Shown here: piece after piece, positions 43,293 to 51,548 of the stretch | Layout of the letters: each line of letters begins with the position of its first letter | How positions within the stretch are numbered: position 1 is the stretch's first letter | Assembly: GCF_900070365.1 (NCBI RefSeq) | Contig: NZ_LN850107.1 | Location: 806,001 to 870,000, forward strand | Direction: 5' to 3' | DNA from: Alloactinosynnema sp. L-07 | Lineage (GTDB): Bacteria > Actinomycetota > Actinomycetes > Mycobacteriales > Pseudonocardiaceae | Length of the DNA: 64,000 bases | The notes under the pieces: model-generated | What the model was told of the DNA's origin: nothing | What the model saw: the letters and a program-made list of their open reading frames with translations, nothing else | Databases searched by the model: none | Made by a program: the position numbers and the translations under genes

Positions 43293-45401
43293 TTACGCCA
43301 CCGGCACCGAGGCCACGCCCGGAGCCAGGAACGGCTTGCCGTTCACCTTCTCCGAGATGCCCTCACGGTCCAGATACGGCGTGACGCCACCCAGCCAGAA
43401 CGGCCAGCCCGCGCCCAGGATCATGCACAGGTCGATGTCCTGTGCCTCCGCGACCACGCCCTCGTCGAGCATGATGCGGATCTCCTCGGCCAGGCCCTCC
43501 AGGGCCCGCGCGCGGACCTGCTCCGCGGTCAGCGGGGCGTCGCCGAACTGCCAGAGTTCCTGGACCTCGGGGTCGACGCTCGGCTTGCCGGTCGAGTCCC
43601 AGGTCCACACCGCGGCCTTGCCCGCCGCGACGAACGCCTTCATGTTGTCCGAGACGCCGAAGCGGTCAGGGAAGGCGCGGTTCATCGTCTCGGCGACGTG
43701 CAGTGCGACCGGCGGGCCGACCAGTTGCAGCAGCACCAGCGGGCTCATCGGCAGGCCCAGCGGCTCCAGCGCGTTGTCGGCGACCTCGAACGGGGTGCCC
43801 TCGTCGATCGACTTGACGACCTCGCCCATGAAGCGGGTGAGCAGGCGGTTGACCACGAACGCCGGGGCGTCCTTGACCAGCACCGACGACTTCTTCAGCG
43901 CCTTGCCCACCGCGAACGCCGTGGCCAGCGTCGCGTCGTCCGTCTTGTCCGCGCGGACGATCTCCAGCAGCGGCATGACCGCGACCGGGTTGAAGAAGTG
44001 GAAGCCGACGACCCGCTCCGGGTGCTTGAGCTTCGAGGCCATGTCGGTGATCGACAGCGACGAGGTGTTCGTCGCCAGCACGCACTCCGCGCTGACGTGC
44101 TCCTCGACCTGGGCGAACACCGTCTGCTTGACGCCCAGTTCCTCGAACACGGCCTCGATGACGAAGTCCGCGTCGGCGAACGCGGCCTTGTCCAGCGAAC
44201 CGGACACCAGCGCCTTGAGGCGGTTGGCGCCGTCGGGGGAGACCCGGCCCTTGCCCTGCAGCTTGTCGATCTCGCTGTGGACGTAGCCCACACCCTTGTC
44301 CACGCGCGCCTGGTCGATGTCGGTCAGCACGACCGGCACCTTGAGCTGGCGGGCGAACAGCAGCGCCATCTGGCTGGCCATCAGACCCGCGCCGACGATG
44401 CCGACCTTGGTCACCGGGCGGGCCAGCGACTTGTCCGGGGCGCCCGCGGGCTTGCGCGCGCGCTTCTGGACCAGGTTGAACGAGTACAGGCCTGCGCGCA
44501 GCGGGTCGGTCATCAGGACGTTGGCCAGGGCCTCGGTCTCGGCGGCGTAACCCTTGTCGAGGTTGTTCTCGCGAGCCAGCTCCAGCAGCTCAAGAGCCTG
44601 CTCGGCGCCCGGCGACGCGCCCTTGGTCTTGCCGTGGACGATCGCCTTCGCCCGCGCGACGGCCGCGTCCCACTCGGCGCCGCGGTCGATCTCGCGGCGG
44701 GCCGGGGTGACCTGGCCGTTGACCACCGAGGCCAGCCACAGCAGCGACTGCTCCAGGAAGTCGGCCGAGTCGAACAGCGCGTCGGTGATGCCCAGCTCCA
44801 GCGCCTGCTTCGGCTTGAGCATCTTGTTCTGCGCCAGCGCGTTCTCGAAGATCACCGTCACGGCCGCGTCCGGGCCGATCAGGTTCGGCAGCAGCTGCGT
44901 GCCGCCCCAGCCGGGGAACAGGCCGAGGAACACCTCGGGCAGGGCGATGGCCGCCGCGCCCGCGGAGAGGGTGCGGTAGTGGCACGACAGGCCGAGTTCG
45001 AGGCCGCCGCCCATGACCGCGCCGTTGATGAAGGCGAAGGTCGGGATCTTCGACTCGGTGAACCGGCGGAACACGTCGTGCCCGGCCTGGGCGATCTCCA
45101 GCGCGCGCTCGCGCTCGGCGATCTGCTCCACACCGGACAGGTCCGCGCCCACGGCGAAGATGAACGGCTTGCCGGTCACGGCGATCGCGGCGGGCTCAGC
45201 CGCCACGGCCGCGTCGAAGGCGGCGTTCAGCGACACCAGCGACTGCGGGCCGAACGTGGACGGGCGGGTGTGGTCGTGGCCGTTGTCGATGGTGATGAAG
45301 GCGACCGGCTTGTCGAGGCCGGGAACCTTGATCAGCCGCGTGACCGCGCGAGTGACGACCTCGTCCGGGAAGGCCGCGAGGGCCTGTTCCTGGGTCAGCA
45401 T
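43293..45401 (-). CDS. fadB: Fatty acid oxidation multifunctional protein (enoyl-CoA hydratase / 3-hydroxyacyl-CoA dehydrogenase)
   Basis: A 702-residue alpha subunit of the beta-oxidation complex. The N-terminal crotonase domain (about 1-300) has the oxyanion loop VTGKPFIFAVGADLSG and the catalytic segment MGGGLELGLSCHYR with ALPEVFLGLFPGWGG. The dehydrogenase domain starts at TKVGIVGAGLMASQMALLFA (NAD motif) and includes NTSSLSITDMA and HFFNPVAVMPLLEIV. It converts enoyl-CoA to 3-ketoacyl-CoA for the thiolase encoded just upstream, whose stop overlaps this ATG by one base. The NAD motif is GAGLM rather than GAGxMG, a known variant. Confidence 0.95.
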   Translation of the reverse strand: MLTQEQALAAFPDEVVTRAVTRLIKVPGLDKPVAFITIDNGHDHTRPSTFGPQSLVSLNAAFDAAVAAEPAAIAVTGKPFIFAVGADLSGVEQIAERERALEIAQAGHDVFRRFTESKIPTFAFINGAVMGGGLELGLSCHYRTLSAGAAAIALPEVFLGLFPGWGGTQLLPNLIGPDAAVTVIFENALAQNKMLKPKQALELGITDALFDSADFLEQSLLWLASVVNGQVTPARREIDRGAEWDAAVARAKAIVHGKTKGASPGAEQALELLELARENNLDKGYAAETEALANVLMTDPLRAGLYSFNLVQKRARKPAGAPDKSLARPVTKVGIVGAGLMASQMALLFARQLKVPVVLTDIDQARVDKGVGYVHSEIDKLQGKGRVSPDGANRLKALVSGSLDKAAFADADFVIEAVFEELGVKQTVFAQVEEHVSAECVLATNTSSLSITDMASKLKHPERVVGFHFFNPVAVMPLLEIVRADKTDDATLATAFAVGKALKKSSVLVKDAPAFVVNRLLTRFMGEVVKSIDEGTPFEVADNALEPLGLPMSPLVLLQLVGPPVALHVAETMNRAFPDRFGVSDNMKAFVAAGKAAVWTWDSTGKPSVDPEVQELWQFGDAPLTAEQVRARALEGLAEEIRIMLDEGVVAEAQDIDLCMILGAGWPFWLGGVTPYLDREGISEKVNGKPFLAPGVASVPVA

Positions 45402-46630
45402 CAGTTGCCACCACCGTTCCAGTGCGGGTTCTCCCAGATCACGGTGCCACCCATGCCGATGCCGATGCACATCGAGTTGATGCCGTAGCGCACCTCGGGG
45501 TGCTCGGCGAACTGGCGCGAGAGCTGGGTCATCAGACGCACGCCCGAGGAGGCCAGCGGGTGGCCGCACGCGATGGCGCCGCCCCACTGGTTGACCCGCG
45601 GGTCGTCCTGGTCGATGCCGAAGTGGTCGAGGAAAGCCAGCACCTGCACCGCGAACGCCTCGTTCAGCTCGAACAGGCCGATGTCCTCAATGGACAGACC
45701 GGCGCGCTTGAGCGCCTTCTCCGTCGCGGGGACCGGGCCGACGCCCATGACCTCGGGCTCGACGCCGACGAACGAGAAGCCCACCAGGCGCATGCCGATC
45801 GGCAGACCAAGCTCGCGCGCGGTCTCCTCCTCGGCCAGGATGCAGCCGGTCGCGCCGTCGTTGAGGCCCGCCGCGTTGCCCGCGGTGACGCGGCCGTGCG
45901 GACGGAACGGGGTCTTGAGGCTCGCCAGCTGCTCGACGGTCGTTCCCGGGCGCGGCGGCTCGTCCTCGGTGGCCAGGCCCCAGCCCAGCTCGGCCGAGCG
46001 GGTCGACACCGCGACGAACTCGGGGCCGATTTTGCCCGCCTTGACCGCCTCGGCGTACTTCTCCTGGCTGCGCGCGGCGAACTCGTCGCAGCGCTGCTTG
46101 GTGATCGCCGGGTAGCGGTCGTGCACGTTCTCCGCGGTCTGGCCCATGATCAGCGCGGTCGGGTCGACGATCTTGTCGGCCACGATGCGCGGGTTCGGGT
46201 CGACGCCCTCACCCATCGGGTGACGGCCCATGTGCTCGACGCCGCCGGCGATCACCACGTCGTAGGCGCCGAAGGCGATGCCGCTGGCGCTGGTGGTGAC
46301 CGCGGTCATCGCGCCCGCGCACATGCGGTCGATGGCGTAGCCGGGGACGGACTTGGGCAGGCCCGCGAGCAGCGCCGCCGTCCGGCCGATGGTCAGGCCC
46401 TGGTCGCCGATCTGCGTCGTCGCGGCGATGGCGACCTCGTCCACCCGCTCCGGGGGCAGCTCGGGGTGCCTGCGCAGCAGTTCACGGATGACCTTCACGA
46501 CGAGATCGTCGGCGCGGGTCTCCGCGTAGATGCCCTTCGGGCCTGCCTTGCCGAACGGCGTGCGTACACCGTCGACGAAGACCACGTTCCGAACGGCGCG
46601 CTCGGCTGCGGATGCAGCGGGTGCGGCCAC
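45401..46630 (-). CDS. fadA: Acetyl-CoA C-acyltransferase (3-ketoacyl-CoA thiolase)
   Basis: A 409-residue thiolase that cleaves 3-ketoacyl-CoA to acetyl-CoA and a shortened acyl-CoA. The nucleophile Cys is in IDRMCAGAMTAVTTSASGI near residue 90, the His in GGAIACGHPLASSGVR, and the second Cys in NSMCIGIGMGGTVIWE. The GTG at 46630 is set by AAGGAG seven bases upstream. With fadB it forms a coupled two-gene operon. The promoter holds two copies of a GTTACCAGT-type element, suggesting repression lifted by fatty acyl-CoA. Confidence 0.95.
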   Translation of the reverse strand: MAAPAASAAERAVRNVVFVDGVRTPFGKAGPKGIYAETRADDLVVKVIRELLRRHPELPPERVDEVAIAATTQIGDQGLTIGRTAALLAGLPKSVPGYAIDRMCAGAMTAVTTSASGIAFGAYDVVIAGGVEHMGRHPMGEGVDPNPRIVADKIVDPTALIMGQTAENVHDRYPAITKQRCDEFAARSQEKYAEAVKAGKIGPEFVAVSTRSAELGWGLATEDEPPRPGTTVEQLASLKTPFRPHGRVTAGNAAGLNDGATGCILAEEETARELGLPIGMRLVGFSFVGVEPEVMGVGPVPATEKALKRAGLSIEDIGLFELNEAFAVQVLAFLDHFGIDQDDPRVNQWGGAIACGHPLASSGVRLMTQLSRQFAEHPEVRYGINSMCIGIGMGGTVIWENPHWNGGGN

Positions 46631-46655
46631 GTGGGTGCTCCTTAGTCGAATATGG

Positions 46656-46706
46656 GCTACCGACTGGTAACAAGCCCTACTCTAGCGCTGGTTACCAGTG
46701 AGTAAC
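46656..46706. promoter_or_regulatory. Double operator in the fadA promoter
   Basis: GTTACCAGTGAGTAAC at 46691-46706 and, on the other strand, GTTACCAGTCGGTAGC at 46656-46671 are two 16-bp half-palindromic copies facing each other; their ACTGGTAAC/GTTACCAGT cores are a perfect 9-bp inverted pair. They lie 26-77 bases upstream of the fadA start, over its promoter. The design fits a TetR-family fatty-acid repressor; the binding protein is not identified. Confidence 0.7.
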
Positions 46707-46730
46707 ATAGCGGCGCGCTTATGGAGTGGG

Positions 46731-47396
46731 TCACAGTCCGACGAAGTCCGCCATCGCCGCGGCGGAGAAGTCGAACAACGCGTCGGCCGGGTCGGCCGAA
46801 CCGACGAGCTGACCGAACAACTCGAAGCCGACGACGCCGAACAGCTGTGTCCACGCCACCATTACCCGCGCGAACGCCCCCGGCGGCAAGTCGATCGAGA
46901 TCGCGTCCGCGACGGCGGCGAGCTGTCCGCGCAATGTCGTGTCGATCTCCGCGTCCGCGACCTCGGCCGCTCTGGCGATGGTGAGCAGCAGCAGGGGCAC
47001 GCGGCCCGCTGGGGCGATGGTGTCCTGCGGGGCCTTGTAGCCGGGGACGGGGGAGCCGTAGATCAGCGCGTACTCGTGCCGGTTGGCCAGCGCCCAGGCC
47101 CGGACGGCCCGCCAGATGTCGAGCCAGCGCTCGCGCGGCGTGCCCTGGTGGTCGGCTCGCTCCACCGCGTCGGCCAGCGAGGTGTACGCGTCGATGATCA
47201 ACGCGGTGAGCAGGTCGTCGCGGCAGGGGTAGTAGCGGTAGACCGCCGACGAGGACATGCCGAGGTTGCGCGCCACGGCGCGCAGGGACAGGGCCTGCGC
47301 GCCCGCGGTGGCCAGCTGGTCGCGGGCGTCCTCCTTGATCGCGAGCGTCAGCGCGGCCCGGTTGCGGTCGCGCGCGCCTGGGGTCTTCGTCGTCAT
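46731..47396 (-). CDS. TetR/AcrR family transcriptional regulator
   Basis: A 221-residue repressor. The helix-turn-helix covers about residues 15-62 with LSLRAVARNLGMSSSAVYRYYP and RDDLLTALIIDAYTSL; the remainder is the ligand-binding domain of the WHG (TetR_C_33) type, including YALIYGSPVPGYKAP. It is divergent from the deazaflavin-type oxidoreductase and three copies of ACGAGAGC-N3-GCTCTCGT lie between the starts, so it very probably represses itself and its neighbour. Ligand unknown. Confidence 0.9.
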   Translation of the reverse strand: MTTKTPGARDRNRAALTLAIKEDARDQLATAGAQALSLRAVARNLGMSSSAVYRYYPCRDDLLTALIIDAYTSLADAVERADHQGTPRERWLDIWRAVRAWALANRHEYALIYGSPVPGYKAPQDTIAPAGRVPLLLLTIARAAEVADAEIDTTLRGQLAAVADAISIDLPPGAFARVMVAWTQLFGVVGFELFGQLVGSADPADALFDFSAAAMADFVGL

Positions 47397-47407
47397 GGAC
47401 CGAGCAT

Positions 47408-47479
47408 ACGAGAGCGCCGCTCTTGACGAGAGCCCCGCTCTCGTATTTACTGGAGACCAAGAGAGAGCGGTGCTCTCGT
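47408..47479. promoter_or_regulatory. Three tandem TetR-type operators
   Basis: ACGAGAGC GCC GCTCTTG at 47408-47425, ACGAGAGC CCC GCTCTCGT at 47426-47444 (perfect) and AGAGAGC GGT GCTCTCGT at about 47461-47479 share one 8-3-8 design. They occupy most of the 101 bases between the TetR and oxidoreductase starts. Two abut directly, which would favour cooperative binding. Confidence 0.85.
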
Positions 47480-47497
47480 TTCTTGGAGGGATTGACG

Positions 47498-47944
47498 ATG
47501 TCGACTCGCTACCAGCGTCCGGGCAGGCTCACCACGGACGTGTTCAACCGTTTCGTGGCCTTCCTGGTCCGCCGCGGCGTGAATGTGTGGGGCTCGCGGG
47601 TGCTGTCGGTGCGCGGCCGAAAGTCCGGCGAGATGCGGTCGACCCCGGTCAACCTCCTCGTCCACAACGGCGAGAACTACCTCGTCGCCCCGCGCGGCCA
47701 CACGCAGTGGGTGCGCAACCTGCGGGCGGCGGGCGAGGGCGAACTGCGCCTGGGCCGCAAGGTCTTCACGTTCACCGCGGTCGAACTGGCCGACGACGAG
47801 AAGCCGGAGTTGCTGCGCGCCTATCTCAAGCGGTGGAAGTTCGAGGTGGGAATGTTCTTCGACGGAGTCGACGCTTCCTCAGCCGACACCGACCTCCGCC
47901 GAGTCGCCCCGGACCACCCGGCCTTCCGGATCACCCTGGCATGA
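47498..47944 (+). CDS. Nitroreductase / deazaflavin (F420)-dependent oxidoreductase family protein
   Basis: A 148-residue split-barrel protein of the DUF385 family. GVNVWGSRVLSVRGRKSGEMRSTPVNLL and YLVAPRGHTQWVRNLRAAGEGEL are the family signature; the fold binds F420 or a related cofactor and reduces small molecules. The ATG at 47498 follows GGAGGG. The last 124 bases overlap the MFS gene on the other strand. The upstream triple operator shows TetR control, so the inducer of the TetR protein may be a substrate of this enzyme. Confidence 0.88.
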   Translation: MSTRYQRPGRLTTDVFNRFVAFLVRRGVNVWGSRVLSVRGRKSGEMRSTPVNLLVHNGENYLVAPRGHTQWVRNLRAAGEGELRLGRKVFTFTAVELADDEKPELLRAYLKRWKFEVGMFFDGVDASSADTDLRRVAPDHPAFRITLA

Positions 47945-49101
47945 GGGCCCGCGGTCAGCGCGATCACCCCGAGTAAGCCGACCAGCGCGCAGACCCCGAG
48001 CCACCCGAACGCCGTGTACGCGCGGGTACCCGCCCAGGAGCCCACGGTGCCGCCGAGGTAGGCGCACGTCATGTAGGCGGTGTTGAGCCTGCCGCGGGCG
48101 TCGGGGCGGATCGCGTAGACGCGGACCAGGTTGGCGACCATTCCGCTTTGCATCGCCACGTCCAGCACCAGCGTGCCGAGGACAAGCGCGCCAAGCCCCA
48201 CCACGCCGCCAAACCCACCCGGGATCAAGAGCACCGCCGACCCGATGACGGCGATCATGCAGACCAAGTTGATCGGGTCGGACCCACGCCGGTCGACTTG
48301 GCGGCCCGCTATCGGGGTGCAGATCATCGTCGCCGCGCCGATGAGTGCCAGCCAGCCGACCGCTTCGGCGCCGTAGCCGTAGGTGGGGCCGGTGAGCAGG
48401 AGGGCGACCGTGGTCCAGACCGCGGAGAAGCCGCCGAAGATCGTCGCCTGGTAGAAGCACGAGCGGCGCAGGTCGGGCTCGGTTCGCAGCAGGCGCAGTG
48501 GCTCGATGATGAGTGACAGGTACCGCTGGCGAGTCGCCGGGACCGACTTGGGCACGACGAAAGCCAGCATCACGGCCAGGACGGCGGTGACCGCGCCCGC
48601 GATGAGGTACGGAGCACGCCAGCCAATCCAGTCGCCTGCGGTGCCCGCGAAGGTGCGGGCCAGCAGCATGCCGCCGATGGAGCCCGCGAGCAGTGTTCCT
48701 GAGACCTCGCCACGGCGGTCCGCGGCGACGAGGCCTGCGGCCATCGGGCCGATCACGGGGGCGATAACCGTGGTGACACCGATGAGGACGCTCGCCCCGA
48801 CCAACGGTGGCAGCCCGGGGGCGAACCCGGCCGCGAGCAGGCTCAGGGCGGTGACGGCGACCAGGCTGACGATCAGCGGCCGGTGCGGAAGCCGGTCGCC
48901 GAGGGGGACCAGCAGGAAGATCCCCAGCGAGTAGCCGAGCTGCGTGCCGGTCACCACGAGCGTGGCCGAGTCGGGCGACACGCCGAGACCCGAGGCGACC
49001 AGCGGGCTGACCGCCTGCGGGAAGTACACGTTCCCGACAGCGACCCCACAGGCCATGGCCAGCAGCAGAAGCACCCGACGGCTCAGGCCGCGTTCGATCA
49101 C
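47821..49101 (-). CDS. Major facilitator superfamily transporter
   Basis: A 426-residue exporter with twelve hydrophobic segments of the DHA1 type. Landmarks are VTGTQLGYSLGIFLLVPLGDRLPHRPLI (loop 2-3 motif) and AGSIGGMLLARTFAGTAGDWIGWRAPY. It probably exports small compounds. I use the GTG at 49101, preceded by GAGG at eight bases; a TTG at 49137 is the alternative. The final residues after about ARVIRKAG are a hydrophilic tail read antisense to the end of the oxidoreductase gene, an unusual convergent overlap of 124 bases. Confidence 0.88.
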   Translation of the reverse strand: MIERGLSRRVLLLLAMACGVAVGNVYFPQAVSPLVASGLGVSPDSATLVVTGTQLGYSLGIFLLVPLGDRLPHRPLIVSLVAVTALSLLAAGFAPGLPPLVGASVLIGVTTVIAPVIGPMAAGLVAADRRGEVSGTLLAGSIGGMLLARTFAGTAGDWIGWRAPYLIAGAVTAVLAVMLAFVVPKSVPATRQRYLSLIIEPLRLLRTEPDLRRSCFYQATIFGGFSAVWTTVALLLTGPTYGYGAEAVGWLALIGAATMICTPIAGRQVDRRGSDPINLVCMIAVIGSAVLLIPGGFGGVVGLGALVLGTLVLDVAMQSGMVANLVRVYAIRPDARGRLNTAYMTCAYLGGTVGSWAGTRAYTAFGWLGVCALVGLLGVIALTAGPHARVIRKAGWSGATRRRSVSAEEASTPSKNIPTSNFHRLR

Positions 49102-49231
49102 CGGGCGAGCCTCGCGTGGTCGACGAAGCTCACGCAAATGATTTGCCTGTGGATCACGGTGGGGCGGGATCCGTGATGGCCAGGGGCCGCGCGGGTGCGG
49201 ATAGCGTCTGCCGTGATCCTCAGGACACGCC

Positions 49232-50485
49232 CTAGGACTGCGGTGTGACAGTCGTGCGCAGGGCCGTGACCAGCGCCTCCCCGGTCAACGCGATCTGCCA
49301 TTCCCGCGCGCTGCCCACGCGAAGGGCGGCGGTGACGGTGTCGAGGTCGATGTCCTCCGGCGGCTGCCAGCAGGTCCGCCGGACCAGGTCCGGCTGCAGC
49401 AGGTTCTCCACCGGCAGTCGATTGGCCTCGGCGATCGCGGTCAACGCGGTCCTGGCCGCGCCCAGGCGGGCCGCCGCTTCCGGGAACTTGTCGGCCCAGC
49501 GGTTTGCGGGTGGCGGGCCGTCGTTCGGCGGCGACGGGTCGGGCAGGTCGCTCTTGGGCAGGGCGGCCGAGGCGCGCAGGGCGCGCATCCAGGTTCCGGC
49601 GAGGCGGCGCTGGGCGCGACCCTTGAAGACGGGGAGCTGGAGCAGGGCCTGTTCGTCGGTCGGGGACACCGCCGCGGCCTGGATGATGGCGCTGTCGGGC
49701 AGGACGCGGCCGGGGGCGATGTCGCGGTCGCGGGCCATCGTGTCGCGCGCCTCCCAGAGGGCGCGGATCGCGGCCAGGCCGCGCGCGGTCCGGACGCTGT
49801 GGATGCCGGACGTGCGCCGCCAGGGCTCCTTGCGGGGGGCGGCGGGCCCTGCGGTGCGCAGGGCCTCGAACTCCTCCAAGGCCCAGTCGAGTTTGCCCTG
49901 GGCGCGCAGTTCGGCCTCCAGCGCGTCGCGCAGCGGCACCAGGAGCTCGACATCCAGCGCCGCGTAGTTCAGCCAGTCCAGGGGCAGCGGCCTGCGGGAC
50001 CAGTCGGCGGCGCCGTGGCCCTTCTCCAGGCGGTAGCCGAGCAGCAGTTCCACGAGCGTGCCGAGGGCGACGCGGTCGAAGCCCGCGAGCCGACCCGCCA
50101 GTTCGGTGTCGAAGAGTTCCTTGGGGCGCAGGCCGAGATCGGCCAGACACGGCAGGTCCTGTGAGGCGGCGTGCAGCACCCACTCGTCCGCGGCGAGGGC
50201 CTCGATGAGCGGTTCGACCTCGTCGTCGACCGCCACCGGGTCGACCAGGAAGGTGCCCGCGCCCTCGCGGCGGATCTGCACTAAATACGCGCGCTGGGAG
50301 TAGCGGTAGCCGGAGGCCCGCTCGGTGTCGACGGCGATGGGGCCGGTGCCCGCGGCGATGAGATCCGCGGCGCGGCGCAGGGCCTCGCGGTCGGCAACGA
50401 CGTCGGGGGTGCCGTCGGCTGGCTCGGTGAGCAGCACCGGGACGGGAGGGTCAACGGCCGCCGAGCTGGGTCCTGGTCCGGGCAT
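49232..50485 (-). CDS. rnd: Ribonuclease D-like 3'-5' exonuclease with HRDC domains
   Basis: A 417-residue exonuclease of the DEDD superfamily that trims RNA 3' ends. The first acidic pair is IAVDTERASGYRY, the second is HAASQDLPCL and the third is YAALDVELL, giving the DEDDy set. A HRDC-type helical domain follows (IRALWEARDTMARDRDIAPGRVLPD), and a second helical region ends the protein. The syntenic gene in M. tuberculosis is Rv2681. I take the ATG at 50485; a GTG two codons upstream is possible. DUF3000, its usual neighbour, is now separated by about six kilobases. Confidence 0.9.
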   Translation of the reverse strand: MPGPGPSSAAVDPPVPVLLTEPADGTPDVVADREALRRAADLIAAGTGPIAVDTERASGYRYSQRAYLVQIRREGAGTFLVDPVAVDDEVEPLIEALAADEWVLHAASQDLPCLADLGLRPKELFDTELAGRLAGFDRVALGTLVELLLGYRLEKGHGAADWSRRPLPLDWLNYAALDVELLVPLRDALEAELRAQGKLDWALEEFEALRTAGPAAPRKEPWRRTSGIHSVRTARGLAAIRALWEARDTMARDRDIAPGRVLPDSAIIQAAAVSPTDEQALLQLPVFKGRAQRRLAGTWMRALRASAALPKSDLPDPSPPNDGPPPANRWADKFPEAAARLGAARTALTAIAEANRLPVENLLQPDLVRRTCWQPPEDIDLDTVTAALRVGSAREWQIALTGEALVTALRTTVTPQS

Positions 50486-50537
50486 AGTCACGGCGACTGA
50501 CCCTACGGCACGACCGAACAAGATCGCGGTAGATCAG

Positions 50538-50585
50538 CAGCAGTCGTGTGGCTGGGCCATGCCCTGCCCGGCCACACGACCGCTG
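50538..50585 (-). terminator. Hairpin downstream of the LuxR-type response regulator
   Basis: Two 20-base arms (50538-50557 and 50566-50585) pair along their full length if two G-U pairs are allowed. It lies four bases past the stop of the regulator gene and upstream of RNase D, and has no U-run. Confidence 0.65.
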
Positions 50586-50589
50586 TTGT

Positions 50590-51306
50590 CTATCGGATGA
50601 CGCCCGCTCGCATGGCGAGAGCCACCATTTGCGCCCGGTCGCCGGTGCCCAACTTGCGGCCGATCCGCGACAGGTGAGACTTCACCGTCAGCGCTGAAAG
50701 GTTCAGCGCCTCGCCGATCTCCTTGTTGGACTGACCGTCCGCGACGAGCTGGAGCACCTCGACCTCGCGCGCCGAAAGCTCACGCGGAGTGTTGTCGGTG
50801 CCCGGGACCCTGGTGCCCGTGGCGAGGACCGGGGCGACACTCGGGTCGGCGTAGACGCCACCCTCGAGCACCCGGCGGACCCCGTCGGTCACCACGACCG
50901 GCGATGCGGACTTCAGCAGGTAGGCCTGTGCGCCTGCCTGGAAGGCCGACCGTACGGCGTACGGGTCGTCGGACGAAGCCAGCACGACGATCCGCGGCCA
51001 ACCATGGCTGCGGAGCTCCGTGACGAGCTCGATCCCACTGCCGTCCGGCAGACCCAAGTCGAGGATCGCCAGGTCACACGGCCCAGTGGCCTGTGCCCTA
51101 GCCCTCGCCTCGGCCACCGTGGCGGCCTCGTGCACTGTGCCCGCGCCCATCTGCGTGAGCCGGGCGGCTATCGCCTCCCTCAACAGTGGGTGGTCGTCAA
51201 CCACCAGCACTGAGAACAACTCTTCCCGCGGGTGCGGGACCATGTTCGCAGGCAAACTGCCTGCTGGCGTGGTACGAACGGCCTGACCTAAGCCGACGGC
51301 AGCCAC
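50590..51306 (-). CDS. NarL/LuxR-family response regulator (orphan)
   Basis: A 238-residue regulator. After a 30-residue leader, the receiver domain begins LFSVLVVDDHPLLREA, with the phosphoacceptor Asp in DLAILDLGLPDGSG and the Lys in AYLLKSASP. The C-terminal LuxR helix-turn-helix is LSAREVEVLQLVADGQSNKEIGEALNLS. No histidine kinase is adjacent. The GTG at 51306 is supported by GGGAGG at seven bases. It is divergent from the dipeptidase gene across 242 bases containing three ATCGGGT repeats. Confidence 0.9.
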   Translation of the reverse strand: MAAVGLGQAVRTTPAGSLPANMVPHPREELFSVLVVDDHPLLREAIAARLTQMGAGTVHEAATVAEARARAQATGPCDLAILDLGLPDGSGIELVTELRSHGWPRIVVLASSDDPYAVRSAFQAGAQAYLLKSASPVVVTDGVRRVLEGGVYADPSVAPVLATGTRVPGTDNTPRELSAREVEVLQLVADGQSNKEIGEALNLSALTVKSHLSRIGRKLGTGDRAQMVALAMRAGVIR

Positions 51307-51548
51307 GTCACTACCTCCCTGGAGTCGGTCGTTGCCCCCCGACCGGCACTGGGACTTTCGACCAAACAGCCGCGCCGCCGTTGGACCGAAAGTGGTGTCG
51401 ACAGGGGCAGCCTAGCCGCCCAAGCGGGTTAGCGGGACGATCAATCGGGTAAGTATCCGATCGGGTTGTCACTGAGGGACGTGAATGTCCCACGATCGGG
51501 TGACTCACCGAACGGTGACGTAACGGATGGACTTAGTCACACGATGGA
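51307..51548. promoter_or_regulatory. Divergent promoter region with ATCGGGT repeats
   Basis: ATCGGGT occurs three times in the same orientation, at 51444, 51460 and 51495, and GGGAC-N6-GTCCC forms an inverted repeat at 51476-51491. Repeated direct heptamers are typical of response regulator binding, and an orphan regulator is encoded on one side. Position of the actual promoters could not be fixed. Confidence 0.45.
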
